From assembly GCA_903644065.1 (NCBI GenBank), contig CAHJXF010000004.1:1-39152 (forward strand): 39,152 nt of DNA, written 5' to 3'. The stretch is from Betaproteobacteria bacterium (lineage in GTDB: Bacteria; Pseudomonadota; Gammaproteobacteria; Burkholderiales; Burkholderiaceae_D). A program made the position numbers and the translations under genes. Of this stretch, positions 15,112-22,759 are shown piece by piece (the stretch's first letter is position 1; each line of letters begins with the position of its first letter). The notes under the pieces are model-generated. The model ran no database searches, was not told the origin of the DNA, and was given only the letters and a program-made list of their open reading frames with translations.

Positions 15112-16221
15112 ATGAAGCCGAGCCTGAGCGCCAAGCTCGACCAGCTCACGACCCGTCGCGCCGAACTGGAGCGCCTGCTGTCCGCGCCCGACGCGACCGC
15201 CGACCTCGACCGCTACCGCAGCCTGACCCGCGAGCACGCCGAACTCGGTCCGCTGGTCGACAGCCACACGGCCTATCGCGCGGCGCTGTCCGACGAACGC
15301 GCCGCGAGCGAACTGCAGGGCGACCCGGAGCTGCGCGCCTTCGCCGACGAGGAGCTGGCCAGCGCGCGCGAACGACTCGCGACGCTCGACGCGACGCTGC
15401 AACGGCTGCTGTTGCCGAAGGATCCCGACGATGCAAAGCCGATGTTCCTCGAGATCCGCGCGGGCACCGGCGGCGACGAGTCGGCGTTGTTCGCCGGCGA
15501 CCTGTTGCGGATGTACCTGCGCTACGCGGAACGCCAGCGCTGGCAGGTCGAGATCGTGTCGTCGTCGCCGGCCGAACTGGGCGGCTACAAGGAAGTCATC
15601 GTGCGCATCGCGTCGACTGCGGCACCGGGCGGTGCCAGCGACGCGCTGGCACCGTACGCGCGGCTCAAGTTCGAATCGGGCGGGCATCGCGTGCAGCGCG
15701 TGCCGGTGACCGAGACGCAGGGACGCATCCACACGTCGGCCTGCACGCTCGCGGTGATGCCCGAGCCGGACGACATCGAGGAGATCCAGATCCGTCCCGA
15801 CGAGATCCGCATTGACACGTTCCGCGCATCGGGCGCGGGCGGACAGCACATCAACAAGACGGATTCGGCGGTGCGCATCACGCATCTGCCCACCGGCATC
15901 GTCGTGGAATGCCAGGACGACCGCAGCCAGCACAAGAACAAGGCCCAGGCGCTGAAGGTGCTGGGCGCCCGCATCAAGGACCAGCAGACCCGCGCCCAGC
16001 AGGCCAGCGAAGCCGCGACACGGCGCCTGCTGGTCGGTTCGGGCGACCGATCGGAACGCATCCGCACGTACAACTTCCCGCAGGGTCGCGTCACCGACCA
16101 TCGCATCAATCTCACGCTGTACAAGCTCGAGCTGGTGGTGGACGGCGACCTGGAGGAACTGACCGGCGCGCTGGTCGCCGAGCACCAGGCCGATCAGCTC
16201 GCGGCACTGGGCGACCAGTGA
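15112..16221 (+). CDS. prfA: Peptide chain release factor 1 (RF1), 369 aa
   Basis: RF1 reads UAA and UAG in the ribosomal A site and triggers release of the finished peptide. The codon-recognition tripeptide P198-V199-T200 lies in [16 protein letters not shown], the position of the PxT motif that marks RF1 rather than RF2. The catalytic G243-G244-Q245 lies in [17 protein letters not shown], and its Gln is the residue methylated by Prm[13 protein letters not shown] and [15 protein letters not shown] complete the family pattern. The ATG at 15112 begins [12 protein letters not shown], a normal RF1 N-terminus. It follows hemA by 61 bp. The substrate-enzyme pair prfA-prmC is encoded side by side, interrupted only by a tandem repeat. 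Confidence 0.98.
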   Translation: MKPSLSAKLDQLTTRRAELERLLSAPDATADLDRYRSLTREHAELGPLVDSHTAYRAALSDERAASELQGDPELRAFADEELASARERLATLDATLQRLLLPKDPDDAKPMFLEIRAGTGGDESALFAGDLLRMYLRYAERQRWQVEIVSSSPAELGGYKEVIVRIASTAAPGGASDALAPYARLKFESGGHRVQRVPVTETQGRIHTSACTLAVMPEPDDIEEIQIRPDEIRIDTFRASGAGGQHINKTDSAVRITHLPTGIVVECQDDRSQHKNKAQALKVLGARIKDQQTRAQQASEAATRRLLVGSGDRSERIRTYNFPQGRVTDHRINLTLYKLELVVDGDLEELTGALVAEHQADQLAALGDQ

Positions 16222-16273
16222 GCGCGATCGGATCGGTGTAGCGGCGCGGGCGCGTCGTCGATCTACCGCGCGC

Positions 16274-16390
16274 TCGCCGTACTCGCCGCCCTCGCCGCAC
16301 CGCCGTACTCGCCGCACCGTCGTACTCGCCGCACCGTCGTACTCGCCGCACCGTCGTACTCGCCGCACCGCCGTACTCGCCGTACTCGCC
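16274..16390. repeat. 17-bp tandem repeat between prfA and prmC
   Basis: Four consecutive 17-mers CGTACTCGCCGCACCGT occupy 16304-16320, 16321-16337, 16338-16354 and 16355-16371; only the last base of the fourth differs. Degenerate flanking copies extend the array from about 16274 to 16390, including two short CGTACTCGC units at 16372-16390. A 17-bp period shifts the frame at each copy, so the array is unlikely to be coding. It ends 5 bp before the GGAGG of prmC. Confidence 0.92.
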
Positions 16391-16395
16391 TCGTC

Positions 16396-16408
16396 GGAGG
16401 AATCCCTG
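16396..16408 (+). promoter_or_regulatory. Ribosome binding site and CTG start of prmC
   Basis: GGAGG at 16396-16400 is followed after 5 nt by CTG at 16406-16408, in frame with prmC. There is no ATG, GTG or TTG in this frame near the required N-terminus. The first later standard start is GTG at 16541, which would delete the N-terminal RF-binding domain. Confidence 0.7.
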
Positions 16409-17227
16409 GGACGCCTGCACGACCTCGTCGCTTCGTCGTCGCTGCCGCGCGGCGAAGCCCTCGCGCTGCTCGCGACGGCGAGCGGGTGGTCGCGCGAACG
16501 GCTGCTAGCCGACGATGCGGCGGCGCTCGACGATCGCGCCGTGGAGCGCTTCCGGCAGCTCGCCGTTCGTCGCGTCGCCGGCGTCCCGGTCGCCTACCTG
16601 GTCGGCACGCGCGAGTTCTACGGTCGTCCGTTCTTCGTCGACGAGCGCGTGCTGATCCCGCGACCCGAGACCGAGCTGCTGGTCGACGAGGCGCTGCGAT
16701 GGATCGACGCCGAGGCGCCGCGTTCCCGCTTGCGCGTGCTGGACCTCGGCACCGGCAGCGGCGCCATCGCGATCACGCTGGCGCTCGAACGCGACCGGCT
16801 CGACGTGGTCGCGACCGACCGGTCGCACGCGGCGCTGGCCGTGGCCCGTCGTAACGGCGAGGCGCTCGGCGCCCGCCTCGGCTACCTCGAGAGCGACTGG
16901 TTCGACGCGCTCGACCCCGGCCCGTCGTTCGACCTGATGGTCGCCAACCCGCCGTACGTCGCGTCGAGCGACGCGCATCTCGAGCAGGGCGACCTGCGCT
17001 TCGAACCCCGCGTCGCGCTGACCGACGACGGCGACGGCACCACCGCCCTCGCCCGCATCGTCGACGGCGCGCGGCACCGACTCGTCGCAGGCGCCCTGCT
17101 GGTCCTGGAGCACGGCCACGACCAGGCCGCGACCGTTCGCCGCATGATGGTCGAAGCCGGCTACCGCGACGTGTGCTCCACGCGCGACCTGTCCGGCATC
17201 GAACGCGTCACGCGCGGTCGCGGCTGA
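16406..17227 (+). CDS. prmC: Release factor glutamine methyltransferase PrmC (HemK), about 273 aa
   Basis: PrmC methylates the Gln of the GGQ motif in release factors with S-adenosylmethionine. The N-terminal helical domain reads GRLHDLVASSSLPRGEALAL onward to VERFRQLAVRRVAGVPVAYL. The family linker is TREFYGRPFFVDERVLIPRP. The methyltransferase fold has the SAM-binding LDLGTGSGAIAIT and the catalytic N181-P-P-Y184 in VANPPYVAS, which contacts the target Gln. A CTG start at 16406 gives the normal family length and sits 5 nt behind GGAGG. The only standard alternative, GTG at 16541, leaves 228 residues and cuts the N-terminal domain. Its substrate RF1 is encoded just upstream. Possibly the weak start limits PrmC output. 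The identity is certain and the start is inferred. Confidence 0.95.
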   Translation: MGRLHDLVASSSLPRGEALALLATASGWSRERLLADDAAALDDRAVERFRQLAVRRVAGVPVAYLVGTREFYGRPFFVDERVLIPRPETELLVDEALRWIDAEAPRSRLRVLDLGTGSGAIAITLALERDRLDVVATDRSHAALAVARRNGEALGARLGYLESDWFDALDPGPSFDLMVANPPYVASSDAHLEQGDLRFEPRVALTDDGDGTTALARIVDGARHRLVAGALLVLEHGHDQAATVRRMMVEAGYRDVCSTRDLSGIERVTRGRG

Positions 17228-17260
17228 TTCCCGGAGCCGGATCCGAAGGCGCGCGTGACC

Positions 17261-17266
17261 TATAAT
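17261..17266 (+). promoter_or_regulatory. Candidate -10 box upstream of the lipoprotein gene
   Basis: TATAAT occurs 33 bp after the prmC stop and 80 bp before the lipoprotein ATG. No clear -35 box is seen at 16-18 bp. It suggests an internal promoter for the lipoprotein and grxD. Confidence 0.45.
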
Positions 17267-17346
17267 TCGCGGTCGCGTCGTCGCCGAGTCGCCCTGCCGG
17301 CGAGCGGGCGAACGGGCCTCTTGCAATCAGCCTGCATCACCTAGAA

Positions 17347-17766
17347 ATGTCCATGAGTCGTCTCTTCGCCGGCCTGTTCGTGATCGCGGCTGTCGTCGCC
17401 TGCACCGGGAAGCCCGACGACCCGGCGGCGACGAGCAGCGCCAGGGATGGTGCCGATCGGGCGGTGGATTCGACGAGGGGCGCGGTCGGCGACGCGACCG
17501 ACGCCGCAAAGGACCGGTCGCGTGCCGCCGGCGACGTCCGGGACCCGACCGGTGCCGCGGTCGACAACGCCGGCGACTCGTCGAAGACCGCGCTGGACAA
17601 GGTCAAGGACACCACCGGCAACGCGGTGGAAGCCACGAGGGACAAGGTCTCCGAGGTCGGCGACAGGACCAGGGAACTCGCGGTCGAGGCGAAGGACAAT
17701 GTCAAGGAGGGGGCCGAGAAGGTTTCCGACAAGACGCGGGAACTGACGCACAAGACCAGGGAGTAG
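17347..17766 (+). CDS. Small helical lipoprotein with degenerate amphipathic repeats, 139 aa
   Basis: The N-terminus MSMSRLFAGLFVIAAVVACT is a lipoprotein signal with lipobox V-V-A-C19. The residue after the Cys is Thr rather than Asp, so outer-membrane sorting is likely. The mature part is free of Cys and aromatics and very rich in Asp, Lys, Ala, Thr and Val. It has repeating 11-residue-like patterns such as DKVKDTTGNAVEATRDKVSE and KDNVKEGAEKVSDKTREL, resembling LEA or apolipoprotein-type amphipathic helices. Proteins of this type are often linked to envelope or desiccation stress, but no function can be assigned here. A second ATG at 17353 is equally possible. It interrupts the usual prmC-grxD adjacency and has its own candidate -10 box. 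Confidence 0.82.
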   Translation: MSMSRLFAGLFVIAAVVACTGKPDDPAATSSARDGADRAVDSTRGAVGDATDAAKDRSRAAGDVRDPTGAAVDNAGDSSKTALDKVKDTTGNAVEATRDKVSEVGDRTRELAVEAKDNVKEGAEKVSDKTRELTHKTRE

Positions 17767-17838
17767 GCGGGCCGGGCCGGTTGCACGACAGGGCGCGATC
17801 GTCGGCGCGGGCACGACGAGTCATTCGAAGGAGCATCC

Positions 17839-18168
17839 ATGAGCAGCGAAACCCAGACGGTCCATGAATTCATCGACGCCACGGTTCACCAGAACCCGGT
17901 GGTGCTGTTCATGAAGGGCACGGCGCAGTTCCCGCAGTGCGGCTTCTCGGGCCGGGCCATCCAGCTGTTGAAGGCGAACGGCGTCGGCAGCCTCGTCACC
18001 GTCAACGTGCTGGAGGACGACGAGGTCAGACAGGGCATCAAGGCGTACTCCAACTGGCCGACGGTGCCGCAGCTCTACATCAAGGGCGAGTTCGTCGGCG
18101 GCTCCGACATCATCGGCGAGATGCACGACAGCGGCGAGCTGAAGAAGATGCTCGAGACCGACGCTTGA
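17839..18168 (+). CDS. grxD: Monothiol glutaredoxin GrxD (Grx4 type), 109 aa
   Basis: GrxD binds and transfers [2Fe-2S] clusters and is one of the iron-sulfur carriers of the cell. The active site is the monothiol C34-G-F-S in TAQFPQCGFSGRAIQ, preceded by the conserved VVLFMKG. The glutathione-binding segments WPTVPQLYIKGEFVGGSDI and the C-terminal ELKKML are present. The length matches E. coli Grx4 closely. The ATG at 17839 follows GAAGGAG by about 6 nt. It ends the hemA-prfA-prmC cluster and is followed by a strong terminator. Its conserved place next to prmC is common in Betaproteobacteria. Confidence 0.97.
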   Translation: MSSETQTVHEFIDATVHQNPVVLFMKGTAQFPQCGFSGRAIQLLKANGVGSLVTVNVLEDDEVRQGIKAYSNWPTVPQLYIKGEFVGGSDIIGEMHDSGELKKMLETDA

Positions 18169-18191
18169 GACGTCCGTGTCGCGGTCCATGC

Positions 18192-18212
18192 GCCGGCGTC
18201 TGCCGGCTTTTT
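18192..18212 (+). terminator. Rho-independent terminator after grxD
   Basis: GCCGGC at 18192-18197 pairs with GCCGGC at 18202-18207 around the loop GTCT and is followed by TTTTT. It lies 24 bp after the grxD stop and ends the hemA-to-grxD unit. Confidence 0.88.
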
Positions 18213-18257
18213 CTATGGATCGCATGCGAGGGTCGGCCGACCCTGCCTGATCGAGCG

Positions 18258-18273
18258 GCCCGTCCGGACGGGC
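18258..18273. repeat. Perfect 16-bp palindrome between convergent genes
   Basis: GCCCGTCCGGACGGGC is fully self-complementary. It lies between grxD and the stop of the minus-strand nucleoside hydrolase gene (18310). No T-tract follows on either strand. It may help end the minus-strand transcript or be a protein site; the sequence does not decide. Confidence 0.5.
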
Positions 18274-18309
18274 GGGAGCCGTCCGTCAGACGTCGTGCAG
18301 CTTCCTGAA

Positions 18310-19284
18310 TCAGGGCGGCGCGAGCAGGCGACGCATCATCAGGTCGAGGACGCGCTGGCCGTCGGACGCGAGGCAGACCTGCACGTTGGGCGGCCCGGTC
18401 GCCTCCGTCGTCGCGCCGTCGTCGGCGATCGCGAGGCGGAGCGGCTGCAACGGGCATAGCGTCGAATCCAGCAAGGTCGCGACCGGAACCACGTCGAACA
18501 GCGTCGGTGTGATGCTGGCCCACGGCTGGTCCGCGGCGCTCCACTGCTGATACAGCAGCGTCAGCGCGTCCGTGACGGCGCTGCCGTGCGCGAACAGTTC
18601 GCGACGGCGCACCTCGTCGAGTTGCACGAGCGTCGAGTCGAGCGGAAACAGTGCGATCGGCACGCCGGACGCCAGGACCGCGCGGGCCGCCGCCGGGTCG
18701 GCGGCCAGGTTGTATTCGCGGGCCGGTGCGCTGGCCGCCGCGTATTGCGCCCGACCATACCCGCGCCGCACGGAGCCGCCCATCAGGACGATGCGCTTGA
18801 ACTGCCGGAAACGTCGCGGGTCGCGTTCGAGGGCGGCGGCGACGTTGGTCAGCGGTCCGAGCGCGAGCAACGTGACGTCGCCGGGATGCGCCGCGGCGGC
18901 GTCGAGCAGCAGCTCGACGGACGACGCGACCGGCGCGTCGCCCGCCGGCCAGCGTCGGGCCCAGCGGGCCTGGCTGAAGCCGGTCGTGCTGGTCGTCACG
19001 ATGCCCTGGCCGATCGCGATGCCGCGCCCTCCGGCCTCGTGCAGGAAGCGCTGCACCAGCCGGACGCGCAACGGGGTGTCGCCCCACGCGGTGCTGATGC
19101 CGACGAGCTCGATCTCGGGACTGGCGAGCAACAGGCCGAGCGCGAACGCGTCGTCGATGTCGTCGCCGATGTCGAGGTCGACCACCACCTTCTCGGCCGC
19201 GAGCACGGTGCTGCTGCCCAGGAGGCTCGCGAGCAGCAGGCCGAGCGACGCGATGCCCCGCAGCCACGCGGGCACACGGGTCAA
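18310..19284 (-). CDS. Exported nucleoside hydrolase (inosine-uridine preferring family), 324 aa
   Basis: Enzymes of this family split the N-glycosidic bond of ribonucleosides into base and ribose, using a bound Ca2+. The metal-binding aspartate cluster appears as VVDLDIGDDIDDAFALGLLL near the mature N-terminus. The mid-region has LLALGPLTNVAAALERDP and IVLMGGSVRRGYG. The ribose/metal segment EYNLAADPAAARAVL follows. A signal peptide is evident (LRGIASLGLLLASLLGSSTV, cleavage near LAAE), so it should act in the periplasm. I chose TTG at 19282-19284: it overlaps the upstream hydrolase stop as TTGA and GGAAG lies 7 nt upstream. GTG at 19273-19275 is the alternative. It is the last gene of a coupled trio with the TonB receptor and alpha/beta hydrolase. 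Base specificity is not determinable. Confidence 0.88.
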   Translation of the reverse strand: MTRVPAWLRGIASLGLLLASLLGSSTVLAAEKVVVDLDIGDDIDDAFALGLLLASPEIELVGISTAWGDTPLRVRLVQRFLHEAGGRGIAIGQGIVTTSTTGFSQARWARRWPAGDAPVASSVELLLDAAAAHPGDVTLLALGPLTNVAAALERDPRRFRQFKRIVLMGGSVRRGYGRAQYAAASAPAREYNLAADPAAARAVLASGVPIALFPLDSTLVQLDEVRRRELFAHGSAVTDALTLLYQQWSAADQPWASITPTLFDVVPVATLLDSTLCPLQPLRLAIADDGATTEATGPPNVQVCLASDGQRVLDLMMRRLLAPP

Positions 19285-20216
19285 AGGAACGCTTCCACCG
19301 CTTTCAGGAAACGCTCCGGCGCCTCGATCATCGGCGCGTGCCCGCAGTCGGGGATGACGACCAGCCGTGCGCCGGGGATGCCAGCCGCGTAGCCCCGGCC
19401 GTCGTCGAGCGGAACGAGCCGGTCGTCCTGTCCCCACACCACCAGCGTCGGGATCGTGATGACGCCGAGACGTTCGGCGACGGCCTCGTCGACGATCGAG
19501 CGGTTGCCGTAGAACGACTGGATGGTCCAGCCGTCGCCCTTCGCGATCGACCACGCCATGCCGCTGCGGAGGCCCTCGTCGGCGATGTAGGCGGGATCGT
19601 GGAAGATCGCGCCGAGCAGCTGCTTCTCGCCCGCGAGCGTGACCCCGGTCGGCCCGCGATTCTCGCCGCGTTCGAAGATTCTGCCGACCGACGTCTTGCT
19701 GAAGCCCGCCGCGTCGGAGAGCACCAGCCGGGCCGGCCGGGGCAGCACGAACGCGGGGCCGACGGCCTCGCCCGCCAGCGCCTGGATGGCGTACTGCGCG
19801 GCGATCCAGCCGCCGAGCGACTCGCCGACCAGCGTGAAGCGGTCGACCTGCCGCTGCCGCAGGAACTCGCCGAGCGTGTCGACCCAGGTCTGGACGTTGT
19901 AGGTGATGAACGGCTTGTCCGACGCGCCGAAGCCGAGCAGGTCGAGCGCCAGCACGCGATGCGTGGCGCTCAGCGTCCGCAGCAACTTGCCCCAGTCGCC
20001 CTCGGCGCTGCTGCCGAGCCCGTGGACCAGCACCAGTGTCGGCCCGCGTCCCATCTCGAAGTAGCGGATCCGGGCGCCGAACACCAGCGCCGTCTGCTGC
20101 TCGGGTAGCGGAGCAGCGGGCATCGCCGCGAACGCACCGGCCGGACTCGCGACGAGCCAGGCCAGGCAGGCGGCGGCGACCGCCGGCCGCCACCGTCGCA
20201 GCAACGCCGCGGTCAC
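19281..20216 (-). CDS. Exported alpha/beta-fold hydrolase, 311 aa
   Basis: This is a serine hydrolase of the alpha/beta family. The oxyanion-loop motif is TLVLVHGLGSSAEGDW. The nucleophile elbow is LVGESLGGWIAAQYA with S133. The acid is probably an Asp of VVWGQDDRLVPL and the histidine lies in IPDCGHAPMIEAPERF. A signal peptide precedes the domain (RRWRPAVAAACLAWLVASPA), so the enzyme should be periplasmic or membrane-tethered. The start is GTG at 20214-20216, which overlaps the receptor stop as GTGA; this implies translational coupling. Such proteins are usually esterases, lactonases or C-C bond hydrolases. Here it lies between a TonB-dependent receptor and a nucleoside hydrolase, so an esterified nucleoside or similar substrate is possible but unproven. 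Confidence 0.88.
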   Translation of the reverse strand: MTAALLRRWRPAVAAACLAWLVASPAGAFAAMPAAPLPEQQTALVFGARIRYFEMGRGPTLVLVHGLGSSAEGDWGKLLRTLSATHRVLALDLLGFGASDKPFITYNVQTWVDTLGEFLRQRQVDRFTLVGESLGGWIAAQYAIQALAGEAVGPAFVLPRPARLVLSDAAGFSKTSVGRIFERGENRGPTGVTLAGEKQLLGAIFHDPAYIADEGLRSGMAWSIAKGDGWTIQSFYGNRSIVDEAVAERLGVITIPTLVVWGQDDRLVPLDDGRGYAAGIPGARLVVIPDCGHAPMIEAPERFLKAVEAFL

Positions 20217-22471
20217 AGCCAGTTGACGCGGAACTGGACGCCGACGATGCGCGGATCGTTGATGAAGCCTTCGAGGTTGTTGAAGTCGATCGCCCCGTTG
20301 ACGCGGATCTGGTTCGCGCAGTTGCGGCAGAACGCGGCCGCCTCGTAGCGTCCCTCGCCCCAGCGATAGCCGAGGCGCAGTCCGGCTTCGGTCAACGACT
20401 TGCCGGTGAACTCGGTCGACTCGTAGAGGAACAGGTTGATCCTGGTGCGATACGACACGTCCGCCGACAGCGACAGGTCGCCGTTGGCCACCGGCATCGT
20501 GTACTTGGCCGTCGCGTAGCTGATGAACCTGGGCGCCTGCGGCAACGAGTTGCCGTTGATGTAGTAGAAGCCCGGACGGTTCGGCACCGGCGTGTCGGTG
20601 ACGTTGCAGCCGCTGCCGCAACCGGCCACCGACAGCGTCGGGTCCTTGATCTCGGTCTTGTTGTAGCTGCCGCCCACCGACACCTTGAAGCGGTCCGACA
20701 GCAGCGCCTCGACGTTGAGCTCGGCGCCGTTGCCGGTCGACTTCTTCGCGTTGATCAGGCTCGTGACGTTGCTGTTGCCGCCGACCGCGGTCAGCTGCTG
20801 GTCCTTCACGTCGAAGTGGTAGACGTCGAAGCTGACTCGGGCGCGCCGGTTGAGCAGGTCGGCCTTCACGCCGGTCTCGTACGAGGTGGTGGTCTCCGGC
20901 GCGGCCGAAGTCAGCAGCTGGCCGCTCGACGGCGACCCGAAGCTCGCGCCGCGAAAGCCCGTAGCGACCCGGGCGTAGAGGCTCAGGTCCGGATCGATCT
21001 TGTACGTCCCGGCGACGTCGCCGGTGACCTTCGAGGCGCTGAGCTTGACCGCGCCCGGGTCCGAGAAGCCGATGCGCTTCGTGAAGGTCTTCTTGTCGTC
21101 GGTGTAGCGCACGCCGGCGCGCAGGTCGAGCTGCTGCGTCACGTCGTAGGTCGCCGAGCCGAACACCGCGTACGCCGTATTGACCTGCGACGTGGTCGCA
21201 TAGCTGGTGGGGGCGGCGGTGCGGCTGTTGTAGGTGTAGTTCTCGGCGGTCAGGTCCTCGAAGAAATAGTAGAGGCCCGCCTGGTAGTTGAACGGACCGG
21301 GCAGGTCGGACGAGATGCGGAACTCCTGCGTCAGCTGCTTGTGGTCGGTGACGCCGCCGCCGGTCTCGACCGGGAACGGCGTGTTGGTGCCGTCGCCGCC
21401 GTCGATGTCGCCGCGCGTGAAGTAGCGGCCGATGGTCTCGTAGCCGGTGATGGAGCTGAGCGTGAAGCCGTCGAACTTGTAGTTGACGTTGGCGTTGGCG
21501 CCCTGGGTGCGCAGGTTCTGCTGGTTCTTCCCGTTCGACGAGATGAAGTCCTCGTTGAAGCCGTCGACCAGGTCGTTGGTGCCCTTCTTGATGATGTTGC
21601 CGCGGAACACGCGCGCGCTGCCCGACAGCGAGCGCGCATGCACGTTGAACAGCGCGTTCAGCTGCGCGTTCGGCTGGTACAGCAGCTGGATGCGCGCCGC
21701 GCCGTCGTTGTAGCCCTCGGTGTGCGACCCGTTGTACAGGTTGGTGGGGTCCATGCTCTCGACGGTCACCCAGTCGCGGCGATGCTCGCCGAGGACCGAC
21801 GCACGGACCGCCCACTCCTGACCGAGCGGCACGCTCGAAGCCGCCTCGAAGTTGGTGGTCGCGAGCGAACCGAACGAGATCGATGCGTAGCCGTCGGTGG
21901 CGCCGATCACCGGCTTGACCGAATTGAACTTGATGACCCCGGCCGGCGTGTTGCGGCCGAACAGGCTGCCCTGCGGACCGCGCAGCACTTCGACGTTCTC
22001 GAGGTCGAAGATCGGGAAGCCCTTCAGGATCGCGTTCTCCTGAACGATGTCGTCGTAGATCAGCGAGACCGGCTGCGACGCGTAGGTGTTGAAGTCGGTG
22101 TTGCCGTAGCCGCGGATGTACACGCGTGGAAAGGTGCGGCCGTTGGACGATTCGATGTTCAGGCTGGGCACCTTGCCGGCGAGCACGCGGATGTCCTGGC
22201 CGGAGGTCGAGATGTTCTCGAGCGTCTCCGGGTTGAGGACGGTCGCCGAGACCGGCACGTCCTTGTAGTTCTCGATCTTTCGCTGCGCGGTGACGTTGAC
22301 CTGTTCGAGCTGCACGTTGCCCGTCGCCTGGGGGTCGGGTTGCTGCGCCAGCGCCTGCTGCATCGGCCAGGCCGCGGTCACCGCGAGCACGAGAGCCGCT
22401 TTCGGCAGGCGGCACGACAGCGGGCGCGTCGGGGCGAACGGAGAAGTGGCTGGAGCAACGGCACGGCGCAT
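20213..22471 (-). CDS. TonB-dependent outer-membrane receptor, 752 aa
   Basis: This is a ligand-gated outer-membrane barrel driven by TonB-ExbBD. The signal peptide (LPKAALVLAVTAAWPMQQAL, then AQQ) is followed by a probable TonB box within QLEQVNVTAQRKIEN. The plug has VPVSATVLNPETLENIS, TFPRVYIRGYGNTDFN and the signature ENVEVLRGPQGSLFGRNTPA. The 22-strand barrel follows with typical extracellular loops and ends IVGVQFRVNWL. The ATG at 22469-22471 was chosen because the signal peptide lies close behind it; an upstream ATG at 22538-22540 is possible. No FecR/FecI or Fur-type site is seen. The two genes behind it, both for exported hydrolases, overlap stop to start. The ligand is therefore more likely an organic compound processed in the periplasm than a simple siderophore, but this is inference. 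Confidence 0.95.
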   Translation of the reverse strand: MRRAVAPATSPFAPTRPLSCRLPKAALVLAVTAAWPMQQALAQQPDPQATGNVQLEQVNVTAQRKIENYKDVPVSATVLNPETLENISTSGQDIRVLAGKVPSLNIESSNGRTFPRVYIRGYGNTDFNTYASQPVSLIYDDIVQENAILKGFPIFDLENVEVLRGPQGSLFGRNTPAGVIKFNSVKPVIGATDGYASISFGSLATTNFEAASSVPLGQEWAVRASVLGEHRRDWVTVESMDPTNLYNGSHTEGYNDGAARIQLLYQPNAQLNALFNVHARSLSGSARVFRGNIIKKGTNDLVDGFNEDFISSNGKNQQNLRTQGANANVNYKFDGFTLSSITGYETIGRYFTRGDIDGGDGTNTPFPVETGGGVTDHKQLTQEFRISSDLPGPFNYQAGLYYFFEDLTAENYTYNSRTAAPTSYATTSQVNTAYAVFGSATYDVTQQLDLRAGVRYTDDKKTFTKRIGFSDPGAVKLSASKVTGDVAGTYKIDPDLSLYARVATGFRGASFGSPSSGQLLTSAAPETTTSYETGVKADLLNRRARVSFDVYHFDVKDQQLTAVGGNSNVTSLINAKKSTGNGAELNVEALLSDRFKVSVGGSYNKTEIKDPTLSVAGCGSGCNVTDTPVPNRPGFYYINGNSLPQAPRFISYATAKYTMPVANGDLSLSADVSYRTRINLFLYESTEFTGKSLTEAGLRLGYRWGEGRYEAAAFCRNCANQIRVNGAIDFNNLEGFINDPRIVGVQFRVNWL

Positions 22472-22759
22472 AAGGGGTCCGATCGTGGTGAGGTGGTGGT
22501 CTCTCGCGTCGTCGTCCTCACGCTTCGTCACGAAGATCACGCGAGGGGGCGACGAAGGGTCAGCAAGAGCACGACGTATGCCAGATTGTCACCGCCGTCC
22601 GCTTGCCACGCACCATCGGACCGGCGCGACGCGACGATCTGTTGGCTGCGCGCCACGTCGTCGCGTCCACGTACCGGCCGGCCGCAGCCGGTGGCCGGCG
22701 CAGCGAACGCCGTCGGTGCGCCCGGGACGTCGCCGGTCGCACCAATCTGGCCGGGTGAT

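Noticed and set aside
16274-16390. Coding repeat protein on the minus strand (GEYDGAAS-like repeats)
   Set aside because: A 17-bp period changes frame at each copy and the open frame runs antisense through prfA. It is a non-coding tandem repeat.
20213-22540. TonB receptor start at the ATG of 22538-22540
   Set aside because: It would put about 23 polar, charged residues before the signal peptide; the ATG at 22469-22471 gives a better export signal.
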